Made by a program: the position numbers and the translations under genes. The notes beneath the pieces were generated by a model. That model ran no database searches. It was not told where the DNA came from and was given only the letters and a program-made list of their open reading frames with translations. A stretch of DNA of 64,000 nucleotides from Sphagnum compactum (taxonomy: Eukaryota > Bryophyta > Sphagnopsida > Sphagnales): NCBI GenBank assembly GCA_965153455.1, contig OZ234495.1, positions 1,736,001 to 1,800,000 on the forward strand, in the 5' to 3' direction. This document shows positions 50,731 to 61,311 of this stretch, piece after piece. Within the stretch, counting starts at the first letter, position 1. Every line of letters starts with the position of its first letter.

Positions 50731-53700
50731 CTATTCACCTTCTTTCCAGTTTACAATATTGGCAGTAGCCTCATTCACCATCCTCACCAGTGTCACCTAC
50801 AGTCACAATCACCCATTTTGTCAAATGTAACAAACGTTGGCACCACCCAACTTCCGCCCACAGAAAACACCAGAAGAGGCATCAGTCACAGCTAGACTCT
50901 TTCAGTCTCTAGTACTATATCCCAGCATTTACACTACCCAAGTGTGCAGTAGAGATAGATATCCTCCAATTCTGCCAGTCACATGTGTGACAAAAACACA
51001 ACACTACTTACTTACCACTGTCTCAGGCACACCTGGGGGCGGCATGGGTAAATTTCTGGGAGGTGCACCCAATGTGAAGGAACGCTTATCAAAGTGCCAT
51101 TCTCCAGTTTTTCCATACGTTAACTTGCCCTGTAAAAGAAATGCAGCACACTACTAACACTTGAGCTGTTCAGTGTTTTACAAAAGGCTCAGCATGAAGC
51201 TATGTCACCCATGTACCAGCAAGCTTTGGCGAAACAGAGACAAGACATAAGTGAACTTAGACCATAGATGATCATGCTGGACAGAAGTGAAGTCAGAAGA
51301 ACCCTTGGTCACCTTCTTGTCATAATCACAGCCATACGTATAATGGATGATGTACTTGTCTCCTAATTCAGTATCCCATGGAGGCTGCAAGAATAAATTG
51401 CAGGAACATCATGGCTCATGACAAAGAAGAAGTTTGTAGCTGATAATGAAATTCATGTCCAACATATACAGTTTGGTCACTATTACAAGTGTATGAATCA
51501 CCAGAAGATACTTCTCATATAATGTGGTCAAGAAAATGAGATAATCTGCCACCCCAGACCTTGATTGCTACTTAAGTTCTTTGTATGGACCATAAGGTGG
51601 TGCTACAGTTTCACAAAAGACATACAAATTTCTGAACTTAGGCAGGTTTTTGTGGTTGAGTCAGAAGCAGAACTTGCGACAATAGTTCAAAATTGGCACC
51701 AATTTGATGTAACTTGCTCACAGCAACCAAACATGGGCAGAATTGGAAAAACCAATTTTGCAGTTGATATGCCAGAATGTTAAAACTTGAATCAATAGTG
51801 TTGTGGGCACCCAAGGATACTATCGATGGGATTAATATGCACCTGAAGCATGAAGTCTTTGAGCAAAATATGTTTTACATCATGTAAAGCTGATGCTGTG
51901 GCATACCCATACCTGCCCTCCCTGACATGAAGATGTTGCACAAACCCAATAGTTATTAGTAGCTGAAAGGCAGAATAAGGAGTCTGCAGTAATGTCCCAC
52001 AGAAAGGATCCACAAGATCATCATGATCCCAAGGTCTTACATTTCCAACACCCAGCCAAACTTGGCATCTGTCTCCAGATCATTTTTCATGTTGATTGAC
52101 ACATTTGCCCATGTGGGCGCTATTTTCTCCAGATATGCCTGCTCCACAGTAAAATCTCACACAAGTTACAAGTTATGACAGAAGCAAGACTATACAAAAA
52201 TTAGCAAGATTTCTGATTTATGTCTTGAAAAGAGTACATCATGTAAGCAGAGTGCTTCATCTAATCTGCTTAACATTGTGCTCACCACTGGTTGCCAATT
52301 TCACGATCAAAGGCATGGGAGAAAACACAGTATCCATGTAGCTTTTACAGTGAATACCATATGGTCAAATAGGTAGGCCTTTTGATGTGTGCAAAAATTC
52401 TGCTGGAAACACAAAGGCCTCCTTCATAATGGGCTAGGATGCAGCTCTGGGTGACATCTCACTACTACACCTGCTCTTGAATAGAACTTCCTTTGTGGCT
52501 TGATCAAACTCTTGTGCACATTATGTAAACAGAAAAGCATAAGTCTGGGGTTTAGGGTTTAGGGTTTCTCAATAGGTATACTAAAGAGTCACTAAGTTGA
52601 CACTTGAACTAACAAGTGCATCCTATTAATTGAATGTCAAGCACTTCCAGGACAGTCCCTGTTTTGGGTGATTACAAGAACAACTAACACAATTGGGGCT
52701 CAGGTCTTCACATGTAAAATGCAGTGGGTCAGAAAAAATGGAACAAAAGTCCCAAGGAGGTGAAAAACTGAGCAATTTACCTTCTGGATAACAACAGGCG
52801 AATTGCCTATGGGATCAATATTGGTGATTGGGCCCTTGTCTCTTGGATAGAATTTACACAGAATGTCTTCGTTTTCTTGGGGAGCAATGTAGAAGAATGG
52901 AAAGGCAACGGGCATTGTTTCAGAAGCTAGATTTGGCATTGGCCTTATGAACAAATGATCTGGCTCTGCCATCAAGATGTAGCTGGATGCTGGATCCCAC
53001 CACAGCACCCATGCTTCCCATATCAGTGGCAGTAATGAACACCCCAATTGCAACACCCACAAAGTTCTTATTCTTTCTGGCTCCATGGCAGAGTGGCGAG
53101 TTCCAACTGTGGCATGAGTGGAACCCAACAGCAAGCACAAACTTAGAAACAACACAAAGTTAACAATGAGATTGCAGAGTCTAATTACTTGGCAAAAAAC
53201 ACTTACAACATAAAATCAAATCTCAAGGCAACATACATACTCTTCTTCAATGTTGGCTTTGAGAAGCCATTGCACAAAAGCCCATGGTCGGTTCAACACA
53301 ATGTATCCCTGCAAACCCAACACAGCAAACATATTATTTTATTTGCCCACCATATAATTCCACTTTGATTCCTTCCTCAAAACTGGTCAATTACTTCAGA
53401 AAAACTGCATGAGATGAGTGGGTCCAAGTGCAGCACAAAGAAAGCACCCTGGGCTGCCAGGCATTTTATAGTTCTCTCTACCTGATCTTGTCCTTCAGGC
53501 AGAGGGTCCACAATTACTGTTGGAATCTCGTCCATTACATTGTCTGGCTTTCTGGAATGCAAAATACGTGTGAAGCCACCCATTTCGGACACTGGGTCGT
53601 GCTTGAACTTCTTATACCAGTAGTACATGATACGGCATTGCCATCTGGTGTATGGAGACTCATTGGCAGTCACTGCTACATGGAACAACCTCTTGGCCGG

Positions 53701-53937
53701 CAGCACCGTCTTCCTCTGGGGATCCTCCTCTGGCATGATCATGGCCCTGGCATCATGCTCTTTGAAGAAGAAGCTTCTACCATGATCATCCACAGCCTGG
53801 TGGTCCATTAAGCCATGCAACACAGGCATGATACTTCTTGAGATCTGGTAGCTAGTCATGAACATGGTGACAGTGTTGTAGGTTAAGATGAAGAGCGTGA
53901 GTGCCACCATGAGCAAGAAAGGCTTGGTCCGTGCCAT
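50731..53937 (-). CDS. HPAT: Hydroxyproline O-arabinosyltransferase (HPAT family, GT95), 8 exons, 381 aa
   Basis: Exons in coding order: 53937-53482, 53308-53241, 52982-52781, 52138-52041, 51912-51843, 51384-51313, 51129-51016, 50796-50731. All introns are GT-AG and the frame closes on TAG. The family adds the first L-arabinose to hydroxyproline of extensins and small secreted peptides in the Golgi. A short cytosolic start and one hydrophobic anchor (about 6-27) give type II topology. Family landmarks are all present: RLFHVAVTAN, RWQCRIMYYWYKK, SEMGGFTRILHS, GYIVLNRPWAF, MAEPDH (179-184), PVTNIDPIGNSP-like PITNIDPIGNSP, MYGYA, KDFMLQPPWD, HYTYGCDY and PPPGVPETV. The length fits the usual 355-370 plus a slightly longer stem. 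The exon 5 acceptor was set at GGGCAG before GTATGG, which restores MYGYA. Intron 3 (642 bp) carries a short telomere-like repeat. A telo-box lies 120 bp upstream of the ATG. The extensin gene lies 3.4 kb upstream on the same strand. Confidence 0.93.
52548..52567. repeat. Interstitial telomere-like repeat in HPAT intron 3
   Basis: Two to three units of the plant telomere repeat TTTAGGG lie inside an intron. Confidence 0.9.
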
Positions 53938-54055
53938 AATTCTGAGCTCCTCTCTTTTTCCCCAGGGTCTTCTCTTTTTCTTTCACCCACCTCCTAGGTC
54001 TTGCTTTCTAGACAAACAGAAAACCCAGCAGGACAATATACAATCACAACACAGC

Positions 54056-54071
54056 TTAGGGTTTAGGGTTT
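54056..54071 (-). promoter_or_regulatory. Double telo-box upstream of HPAT
   Basis: On the coding strand this reads AAACCCTAAACCCTAA, two overlapping AAACCCTAA telo-boxes about 120 bases before the HPAT ATG. Such boxes are known near transcription starts of highly translated and cell-cycle-linked plant genes and bind Myb-type telomere-repeat factors. A role here is inference. Confidence 0.6.
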
Positions 54072-54589
54072 CATGTTTCTGCAGACTAGGGTTTTATTGT
54101 ATGGTGTTAAGAGTATTGCATCTCCAGGGGGCTGTTACAATGCTCTTACCTTACCCACGAGGGGCTCAACCACACTGAATTCTCCCTCTACTTCTGCACC
54201 ACACTCTCAATACCAGAACTCTCTGTGGACTAGTGTTCGCTTCATCTTCACAAATTTTGTTTCTCTCTTCACAGTCTCAACAAGAACACGCAAGATGCAA
54301 GTTGATCCTGAACTTCAGCTGCAAGATGCAATTATATAATTTTCCTGAACTTCGGCAATCAAGAATTTGCCCAGCTTGATCAATTGCTGCAAGTGAAGAA
54401 AGCAACAGTATACAAATTGGGTCGTCTCGAAAGAAGCCCATGACTTCAAATCTGAATATGATCTCAATATTTGGAAGAAAACCAAACCAACAGATCAACA
54501 ATCGAATGCGGAGTTTAGATCAGACACAACGGCGTCATTCATACACACACACACACACATATCACCGGAACAACACAGTGCTGTGTTAC

Positions 54590-54770
54590 ATGTGCAGCGA
54601 TAGAGCGTTCGACGGGGCCCGCAGCAATCGCGAGGAGTGTTGGGAAAATGGGTTTTGACGCAGCAAGCGAGTGCATGAGATGTGCGTGCAATTGTGATCT
54701 CGTCTCGCACGCCGATCACGTTTCTCTTGCACGCACGCCGAGACGACATCACGAAAAGACAAAGAGCAAG
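54590..54770. promoter_or_regulatory. CpG-rich block upstream of HPAT
   Basis: This 180-bp block has many CG dinucleotides in otherwise CpG-poor DNA (GCGATAGAGCG, TCTCGCACGCCG, CACGCACGCCGAGACG). It lies 650-830 bases upstream of the HPAT ATG. CpG retention suggests an unmethylated promoter or leader exon. Confidence 0.4.
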
Positions 54771-55653
54771 CGTGTATGCCAAATGCTCTGGTATTTTGCC
54801 AAGTTGACTTTTGTTTTCGCCAACTCCACTTTGCCAAATTGCCAAAATGCACATTGCCTAAGTTGACTTTTTGAGCCTATGATTGAGAGAACATTGAAAA
54901 AGGTTTTGACCTAATAGGATGAAAATCTATCCATGAAAGTTCAATGAAATCTAAGGATGAAATAAATTTCATCCAATAAATGCAACCTATAATTTTATTT
55001 CATCCATTGAAGTGTAGTTTATTCACAATTTTCTTTTTCTTTTTTTGCATTAAAAGTCAAATCTAGATTCCATGGATCGATGCACATTGCATACAATATC
55101 ATTCATGGGTTTTCAATGTGGGATGGATGACAAGTTCATCAATGAAATCGGGGTTGCTAGAAGGGGGCATCCCTTAGCTATATGGACATCAACAACAACA
55201 ACAACAGATGAAGAAGCTACATTGTTCATCTGTTGTGAGTTCATCACACTTTTTGCAGCCTCAAAATGCAAGCTGAGAGCTCTTGGTTAAAATTCTTCAA
55301 CCACAGTTGTTGCATTTTCCAATGTATTTAATTCTGCAACTAGACTTGGGATAATATAGTAAAGTTGGGTTATGATGGGCACTGCAGATTGCAGGAGTGT
55401 GTGTGTGTGTGTGTGTGTTTACACAACCAATTTTTCTCAAATGGAAAGGGAAGATGATGACATGATGAACTTTGCTTGATGGAAGAATCATTTCTGAGAA
55501 GTTGAAACCGAAAACACATTGAATTTCATTTTCAAGTTTGGCTAGACTTGTGATGAAAACCCTACCCTAGGAATTGTTGTTGCCTTTTCAAGAGCAATGT
55601 GCAAGTTTTGGAAATCCAAGTCAACAATCATCTTTCAAAGTGAGCATCAGATT

Positions 55654-55672
55654 GGGGGGGGGGGGGGGGGGG
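55654..55672. repeat. Poly(G) tract, 19 bases
   Basis: Uninterrupted run of G, the longest G/C homopolymer in the window. It could form a quadruplex or be a length-uncertain assembly site. Confidence 0.95.
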
Positions 55673-56198
55673 TTTGTTTAATATTGTTTGTTTATGAAGG
55701 TGTCTTCCAGTGTTGGTGGGTTCTTTACTTTCCTGAAGAACCTCTAGTTCTGGTTCTTGAACATAAATTAGAACAATTCCAGTTCCATATCCAGAAAATC
55801 TTCTTTTTAGGGAAGATGTGGGTCATCTCTGCTACTATGTTTAATCACAGTTTTTAGTCAGTCTATGAAATGGCTGCTGCTGTGCTACAAGTATTATTAT
55901 ATGCTGCAAACAAATAGCTGCAACAATTTTCTGCAACAAAAAAATTGCTGCTTCTTTGCTAAGATCAGTTACTACAAATTAGATCTAGCAGTTCTGTTCT
56001 TGGAGCAGGAGAAAGCAATGGTGGATAGTTAATTTTTTGCATCACTAGAGAGGCTTTGCCGGACCCAGGCACAAGCTGATCAATCTGTGAAATTTAGCTG
56101 ATGACCCACATTGCAGATCACAGATCCTACCAAAGAGAAATTTGAAGTTAAAACTGCAACCAAAAGTCCAAATATAACTTTGCAATTTGTCATCAGAA

Positions 56199-56226
56199 TA
56201 TATATATATATATATATATATGTATA
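56199..56226. repeat. (TA)n microsatellite
   Basis: About 13 TA units. Confidence 0.95.
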
Positions 56227-57324
56227 TTGGGCAGCTGCTTACAATCTCTGTGGAATGAGTTCACACATCATGAATGCCTCTCCTCTAGTGTAGCTGATCC
56301 CAACTTTGATCAGGGAGATCAACTGCTTAAATCATACCCAATCCTTCAATATGTTGCAGGCAATTTCCACTACTGCAAAGTTCACATGGAGTTAAGCATG
56401 AGTACTACTAGTCTTTGAGTGAGCAGCTAGATTTAATACCACAGAAGATCTCTAGACCTCATTAGATATAAAAGAAGAATCCATTACAGAATGACATAGT
56501 TGAAGAACAACAGCACCATAGACTGAACTGCAACCAGCTGTAAAGAAATTGACCTGAATTGCATTTGCACATGAAGATCTGGATCATCTCAAGGGGGTTT
56601 CGGAAAGCACTTGTTGATGATCAATGCGAGAAAAGATAGAACTGTACTAGTGATCAGTCCAACTCATTTGTTCGACAAGTGATGAGATTTGGAAATAGAA
56701 TAGCAAGAAACTGCAATACGGCTTTATTGAGCATGAACACTATTATTATAGCTTCAATTGCATGCGAAGCTGCAGTGGATACATACGAAATCATATTCAC
56801 TGCACTAAAGTAGTTCTAAGATTCAAAAGCTAGTGTTGTTGTTTGGTGCATGAAGATCAAGCACATTTGGAAAACCGCCTGTGATGGATCCCATGCATGC
56901 AGAACTGGAGCTTGAACAGCAGCACTAGGTTTATGGACCTGAATATTAAACACCTCCACCAGCTTATAGAAACTTCAAAAACTGCACATGAGCAAAATTT
57001 TATATGGCTGCATGTTTCTGGATGCACGGTCTTCATGATGATCGGCTGATTTATCACACCTGCTTCGGCTACGACTATGTTGCTTCTAGTCTGCAGCTCT
57101 GCAAATCGCCAACAAGTCCCAAGGAACGTCAATGTTCATCGCGGAGCTTAAGCAATATTTTGCAGCGCACAATGAATAGAGTACACAACAGCTGGAATGC
57201 ACAGAGATCAAACTATGATGCCAGACAATCTGGAATTTGCATTCTGACATTCTTAAAAGAAATTAGCAATCAACTGGTCAGACACAATATTGGCACCTTA
57301 CCTGCTCATGGGGTGTTTTGGATT

Positions 57325-58836
57325 TCAGTAGGTGCCGTTAAGAGGTGGAGGGGGAGAAGAATAGACGTAAGGCGGAGAAGGCTTCGGGGAAGGAGGAGGT
57401 GGAGAAGAGTAAACATAGGGAGGAGAAGGCTTCGGAGACCTATACACATAAGGAGGGGAAGGCTTGGGTGATGGAGGCGGAGGAGACTTGTAGACATAAG
57501 GAGGAGAAGGCTTGGGAGATGGAGGCGGCGGAGACTTGTAGACATAGGGAGGGGACGGCACAGGCGATGGAGGTGGAGGAGATTTGTAGACATAGGGAGG
57601 AGATGGCACGGGAGAGGGAGGTGGAGGAGACTTGTAGACATAGGGAGGAGATGGCACGGGAGAGGGAGGTGGAGGAGACTTGTAGACATAGGGAGGAGAT
57701 GGCACGGGAGAGGGAGGTGGAGGAGACTTGTAGACATAGGGAGGAGATGGCACAGGAGAGGGAGGAGGAGGAGACTTGTAGACATAGGGAGGAGATGGCA
57801 CGGGAGATGGAGGCGGAGGAGACTTGTAGACATACGGTGGGGAGGGGACGGGCGATGGAGGTGGTGGAGAGTTGTAGACATAGGGAGGGGACGGGACGGG
57901 CGATGGAGGCGGTGGAGAGTTGTAGACATAGGGAGGGGACGGGACGGGCGATGGAGGTGGAGGAGATGGAACGGGAGAGGGAGGTGGAGGAGAGTTGTAG
58001 ACATAGGGAGGAGAAGGAACAGGAGAGGGCGGTGGAGGAGAGTTGTAGACATAGGGAGGGGACGGGACGGGCGATGGAGGCGGTGGAGAGTTGTAGACAT
58101 AGGGAGGGGACGGGACGGGCGATGGAGGTGGAGGAGAGTTGTAGACATAGGGAGGAGAAGGAACAGGAGAGGGCGGTGGAGGAGAGTTGTAGACATAGGG
58201 AGGAGAAGGAACAGGAGAGGGCGGTGGAGGAGAGTTGTAGACATAGGGAGGAGAAGGAACAGGAGAGGGCGGTGGAGGAGAGTTGTAGACATAGGGAGGC
58301 GAAGGCACGGGAGATGGAGGTGGAGGTGGAGATTTGTAGACATAGGGAGGAGAAGGCACAGGAGAGGGAGGCGGTGGAGAGTTGTAGACATAGGGAGGAG
58401 ACGGGACGGGAGATGGAGGTGGAGGTGGAGATTTGTAGACATAAGGAGGACTACAAGGTTTTGGAGAGTAGGAAGATGGTGGAGACTTCCAATAGACATA
58501 AGGTGGAGACGTCTTGTAGCCACCAGAAGGGGGCCATGAGTATTTAGGAGATGGATTCCCTCTACCCCAACTCCTCCCTCCTCCTTGCCCACCATAACCA
58601 CCACCACCTTCACCATCACCACCACCACCTTCACCATCACCACCACGACCTCTACCATCACCACCACGACCTCCACCATCACCACCACCATCACCTTGAC
58701 GTCCTCCCCAGTTGTCGCTGCCCCCAGCTACAACTGACCCGACTAGAGCTTCAACAGCAAGCAAAACTACAAACAGCAAAGCCATCATGGAGCTGGCTTG
58801 AAACGCCCCATGAAAAACTCGAATCTCATGACCCAT
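57325..58836 (-). CDS. Extensin (hydroxyproline-rich cell-wall glycoprotein) with glycine-rich N-terminal domain, 503 aa
   Basis: Single open frame from ATG at 58836 to TGA at 57325-57327. An apparent earlier start is a TTG and was not used. Residues 1-39 hold a hydrophobic segment ending VGSVVAGG, a secretion signal. Residues about 40-95 are rich in Gly, Asp and Arg ([16 protein letters not shown] type). The rest is about 21 copies of a 16-residue unit, [15 protein letters not shown] plus K or N. SPPPP blocks are hydroxylated and arabinosylated in extensins, and YxYK is the isodityrosine cross-link motif. The unit changes along the protein: repeats 3-11 end mainly in YVYN, 12-20 in YVYK, and the last few have SPKPS instead of SPVPS. 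The C-terminus is LNGTY. The 48-bp DNA repeats have no stops in two other frames, giving long shadow frames. Unequal crossing-over or assembly collapse could alter the copy number. Confidence 0.93.
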   Translation of the reverse strand: MGHEIRVFHGAFQASSMMALLFVVLLAVEALVGSVVAGGSDNWGGRQGDGGGDGGGRGGDGRGRGGDGEGGGGDGEGGGGYGGQGGGRSWGRGNPSPKYSWPPSGGYKTSPPYVYWKSPPSSYSPKPCSPPYVYKSPPPPPSPVPSPPYVYNSPPPPSPVPSPPYVYKSPPPPPSPVPSPPYVYNSPPPPSPVPSPPYVYNSPPPPSPVPSPPYVYNSPPPPSPVPSPPYVYNSPPPPSPVPSPPYVYNSPPPPSPVPSPPYVYNSPPPPSPVPSPPYVYNSPPPPSPVPSPPPPSPVPSPPYVYNSPPPPSPVPSPPYVYNSPPPPSPVPSPPYVYKSPPPPSPVPSPPYVYKSPPPPSPVPSPPYVYKSPPPPSPVPSPPYVYKSPPPPSPVPSPPYVYKSPPPPSPVPSPPYVYKSPPPPSPVPSPPYVYKSPPPPSPKPSPPYVYKSPPPPSPKPSPPYVYRSPKPSPPYVYSSPPPPSPKPSPPYVYSSPPPPLNGTY

Positions 58837-58913
58837 GATCAATAGTTGCTGTTACAGCCACAACTCTAATCTGAAGTCTGCAACAAAAAGCAAAGAAAAA
58901 AAACCTCTACAAA

Positions 58914-58944
58914 ATGCAATGCAATGCAATGCAATGCAATGCAA
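58914..58944. repeat. (ATGCA)n pentanucleotide repeat in the extensin leader
   Basis: Six ATGCA units lie 80-110 bases upstream of the extensin ATG, probably within the 5' UTR. The leader continues with a GCAGGAGCAG/CAGCAG stretch. Confidence 0.95.
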
Positions 58945-59136
58945 ACTTGGGTAAGTACTGCAATCCTGGTTGCAGCAGGAGCAGGAGCAGCAGCAGCAGC
59001 TGATCAGAGTGTAAATATAGAATCTAGATCTGTACCAAGTTGATCACCATCATGAGCTCAATTCCTTCTTGAGCTCTGTGCATGAGTGCAAGCTGCAATG
59101 AGCTGGCAGTGAGGAACAAAGGAGTGAAGAGTAGAG

Positions 59137-59144
59137 TATATATA
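59137..59144 (-). promoter_or_regulatory. TATA box of the extensin gene
   Basis: TATATATA lies 301 bases upstream of the ATG on the extensin strand, within CACTATATATACTC. Transcription would start near 59110, giving a leader of about 275 bases that includes the ATGCA repeat. Highly expressed, tissue-specific plant genes commonly have such a box. Confidence 0.65.
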
Positions 59145-61241
59145 GTGTTCCAAGGAAATCAGAACTTCTCATAGAGTGGCTACAGATTTCCTCCCAGCTT
59201 GTAATATCATGTATTTACTTAATTCCCAACTTTTGAGAAGTTTCAAATTAGAGAGATCATTTGGAGATTCGAAAATTTGGAAAAAAATAAAAATTGATTT
59301 GAAAATCACCATATGATCTAACAATAAATTTGATTAATAATATTTTTTCTCAAATTCAATAGAAAGCTTATTCTAGCCACCAAGTTAGAAAATATATAAA
59401 AATAAATAATTTAATCTAAAATGAACTAAATACATTTTAAACTTAATTATTCTTCTATTAAGAACAATCACACCACTGTTAGCTGCTGCAGCCAATCTAC
59501 CATTGTAGCTGCCTTGGGTTAACCAGCTGCACCCCATGTTGGTACCATGGTTAAAATCCCAAAATTCATTTAAAATTCTTTCTAAATAAATATTACAACT
59601 ATCCCATGCTTAGACGAAAATCAGAGTCTCTGAGTTCAAGTCTAAGAATGTTGTGGGGGCTTAATATGGCCACTAAGAGGCCTCACTCAAAAAGGTGAGT
59701 CAGCTAGGTACCAACATGGGTGCTGGTTGAAACCCTGGCCCCACTGTAGCTGCCTGTAGCCAATTGACCATATTGTTAACCCTAGTTACTAAGCTTGGTG
59801 GGGAGGGTGTGACAAACCTGGTTTATTGGGTCTGTCTGGCTGTATAAGAGGGCAAATTAAAGACTAAGTAGATAGTCTATCCATATAGTTTTCATTTGGT
59901 CCCACATTGAACAAGAGGAATTTTCACCAGGTGAACTATTGTGAACTTATTGCAAATGGACATTCATGGGGAACTCATAGAATCACACATTGTATCTTTA
60001 TATGTCAAAAGGTTTTCATCTAATTTTGAGTGAATTTATTGGTCCATTGAACAGGGACTAATGAATTGCACCCACATTTTGTAGTAGTGACATTTTAAAA
60101 AATTTGTAGTTGTTGTTTCTAGTCTGGATTAACTTGCCCTATAGAGCAGAAGTCATTACCTGATAAGAAGCTAAAGTTTTGCAACTTGTTTGGATTTTTT
60201 TAGCCATTTTGAATTTTTTTAGCCATTTTGAAATTTTTTAAGCCAACTCACTAAATTTTAGCCAGAAAATAAAAGGCTAAATGTAGTATATAATTATATG
60301 ATTATTGGGACACAGCTATTATATGGGCTGTCCTCTTTTATATTATTAGATATAGTCAATGTCTATATATAATTTTTTTATCTGCCCAAAATGTGGCTGA
60401 AGTGCTTCCACAGGAGTGATTTTGTACTAATTTAGTTGAATGGTAATTCTGCATTTTTACTGAGCACTACTTCTGATCAATATGGATGTCATGGGGGGTT
60501 TCTAGAATTTGAACTAATAAAATGTTTTAAGTATTGTGTGAGATTCTCCAGTTTTTTTGTGACCAAGTTGATAGTGCAGTTTTCACACAGTCAGGACTAT
60601 CAGAGTTCACAGAGACAGTTAAAGAGACCTTCAAATCTTAGGAAAATTTGTTCTATAATTTAAAGAGCTATTCTCAGATGAATTATACCTTCCACTAATT
60701 ATGCCCCTGAGAGCTGTTTTGTTGTTTCCCAGTTACAATATTCACTAATTGCATTGTTTGGTGCCAGCAGATCTAAGTGGGTGGTCCTTCAGACTATGTA
60801 TTCAGATAGCAACCATCTGCAACAAGCGTAGTTGAAGATCATATGTATAGAAATTACAAGTTTACAATAACATTTCAATGGTCTAATTATTTCCCCTTTT
60901 GCAATGAACATCTGATCTGATCTATACCCAATACAAAAAACAAGTTGAGGAACATTGAGCAAGAACACCTGTAAGATTAAAAATAGGAATTGGGCACTGT
61001 AGCATTGGATCATGTGCATGCAAAACAGGCACTTGCTAAATCCTAACAATCTGTGCAGTGAGAATTAGTGAACCCACCAGCTACTCTCAGGGGCTACAGT
61101 ACTCTTTTGAGTGTAGATACAATGTAAAGCTCCCACCACGCATACACGTTGACACTGGATGCGTTGTATGTACGGGGGGAAGCTCTGAAGACCTGCAATG
61201 TCAGCCAAGCTTTTGGCCTTTGTGTTCATTTCCTCCTCCTT
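59145..61241. other. Extensin promoter and AT-rich intergenic DNA
   Basis: The first kilobase is the extensin promoter region. A GGTACCA-family repeat lies at about 59680-59770. A triplicated TTTTTTAGCCATTTTGAA phrase is at about 60195-60245. No gene recognised. Confidence 0.55.
59640..59770. repeat. Dispersed repeat fragment (GGTACCA family), copy 2
   Basis: Matches 2325-2480 in order and orientation (AAGAGGCCTCACTC, AGGTACCAACATGGGTGCTG, CCTGGCCCCACTGTA), with part also at 39451-39485. Confidence 0.5.
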
Positions 61242-61285
61242 CTATATATACTAGTTTGAACCCCGTGCCTAATGCACAGGTGTGC
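61242..61285. repeat. Imperfect hairpin with CCCGTGC/GCACAGG arms
   Basis: TATATATACTAGTTTGAA is followed by CCCCGTGCCTAATGCACAGG, an imperfect stem-loop. Sequences of this shape (ACTAGTTTGAACCCGTGC...GCACGGG) occur at the ends of repetitive elements in plants, which I recall but could not check. It is followed directly by the T-rich duplication at 61312. Confidence 0.35.
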
Positions 61286-61311
61286 TATTTCAACAATGTT
61301 TGGTTCATGTT

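Larger units (their letters stand above)
53938..57324. other. HPAT upstream region and extensin 3' flank
   Basis: No further gene was recognised. The first 850 bases are the probable HPAT promoter and leader, with a telo-box and a CpG-rich block (54590-54770). The rest holds a GT microsatellite (about 55398-55418), a poly(G) tract, a TA microsatellite and moderately AT-rich unique DNA. The extensin 3' UTR lies at the right end. Confidence 0.6.

Noticed and set aside
52548-52567. Chromosome-end telomere
   Set aside because: Only two to three TTTAGGG units inside an intron of an intact gene.
57345-58547. 400-codon open frame antisense to the extensin
   Set aside because: Shadow of the stop-free 48-bp repeat. 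The sense frame has a signal peptide, a TATA box upstream and classic extensin composition, while this frame is Arg/Glu/His-rich repeats without features.
57306-58694. 462-codon Leu/His/Ser/Thr-rich frame on the extensin strand
   Set aside because: Same repeat effect in another frame. It has no signal peptide and starts inside the Gly-rich region.
58837-58842. Extensin start two codons upstream
   Set aside because: That codon is TTG. The first ATG is at 58836.
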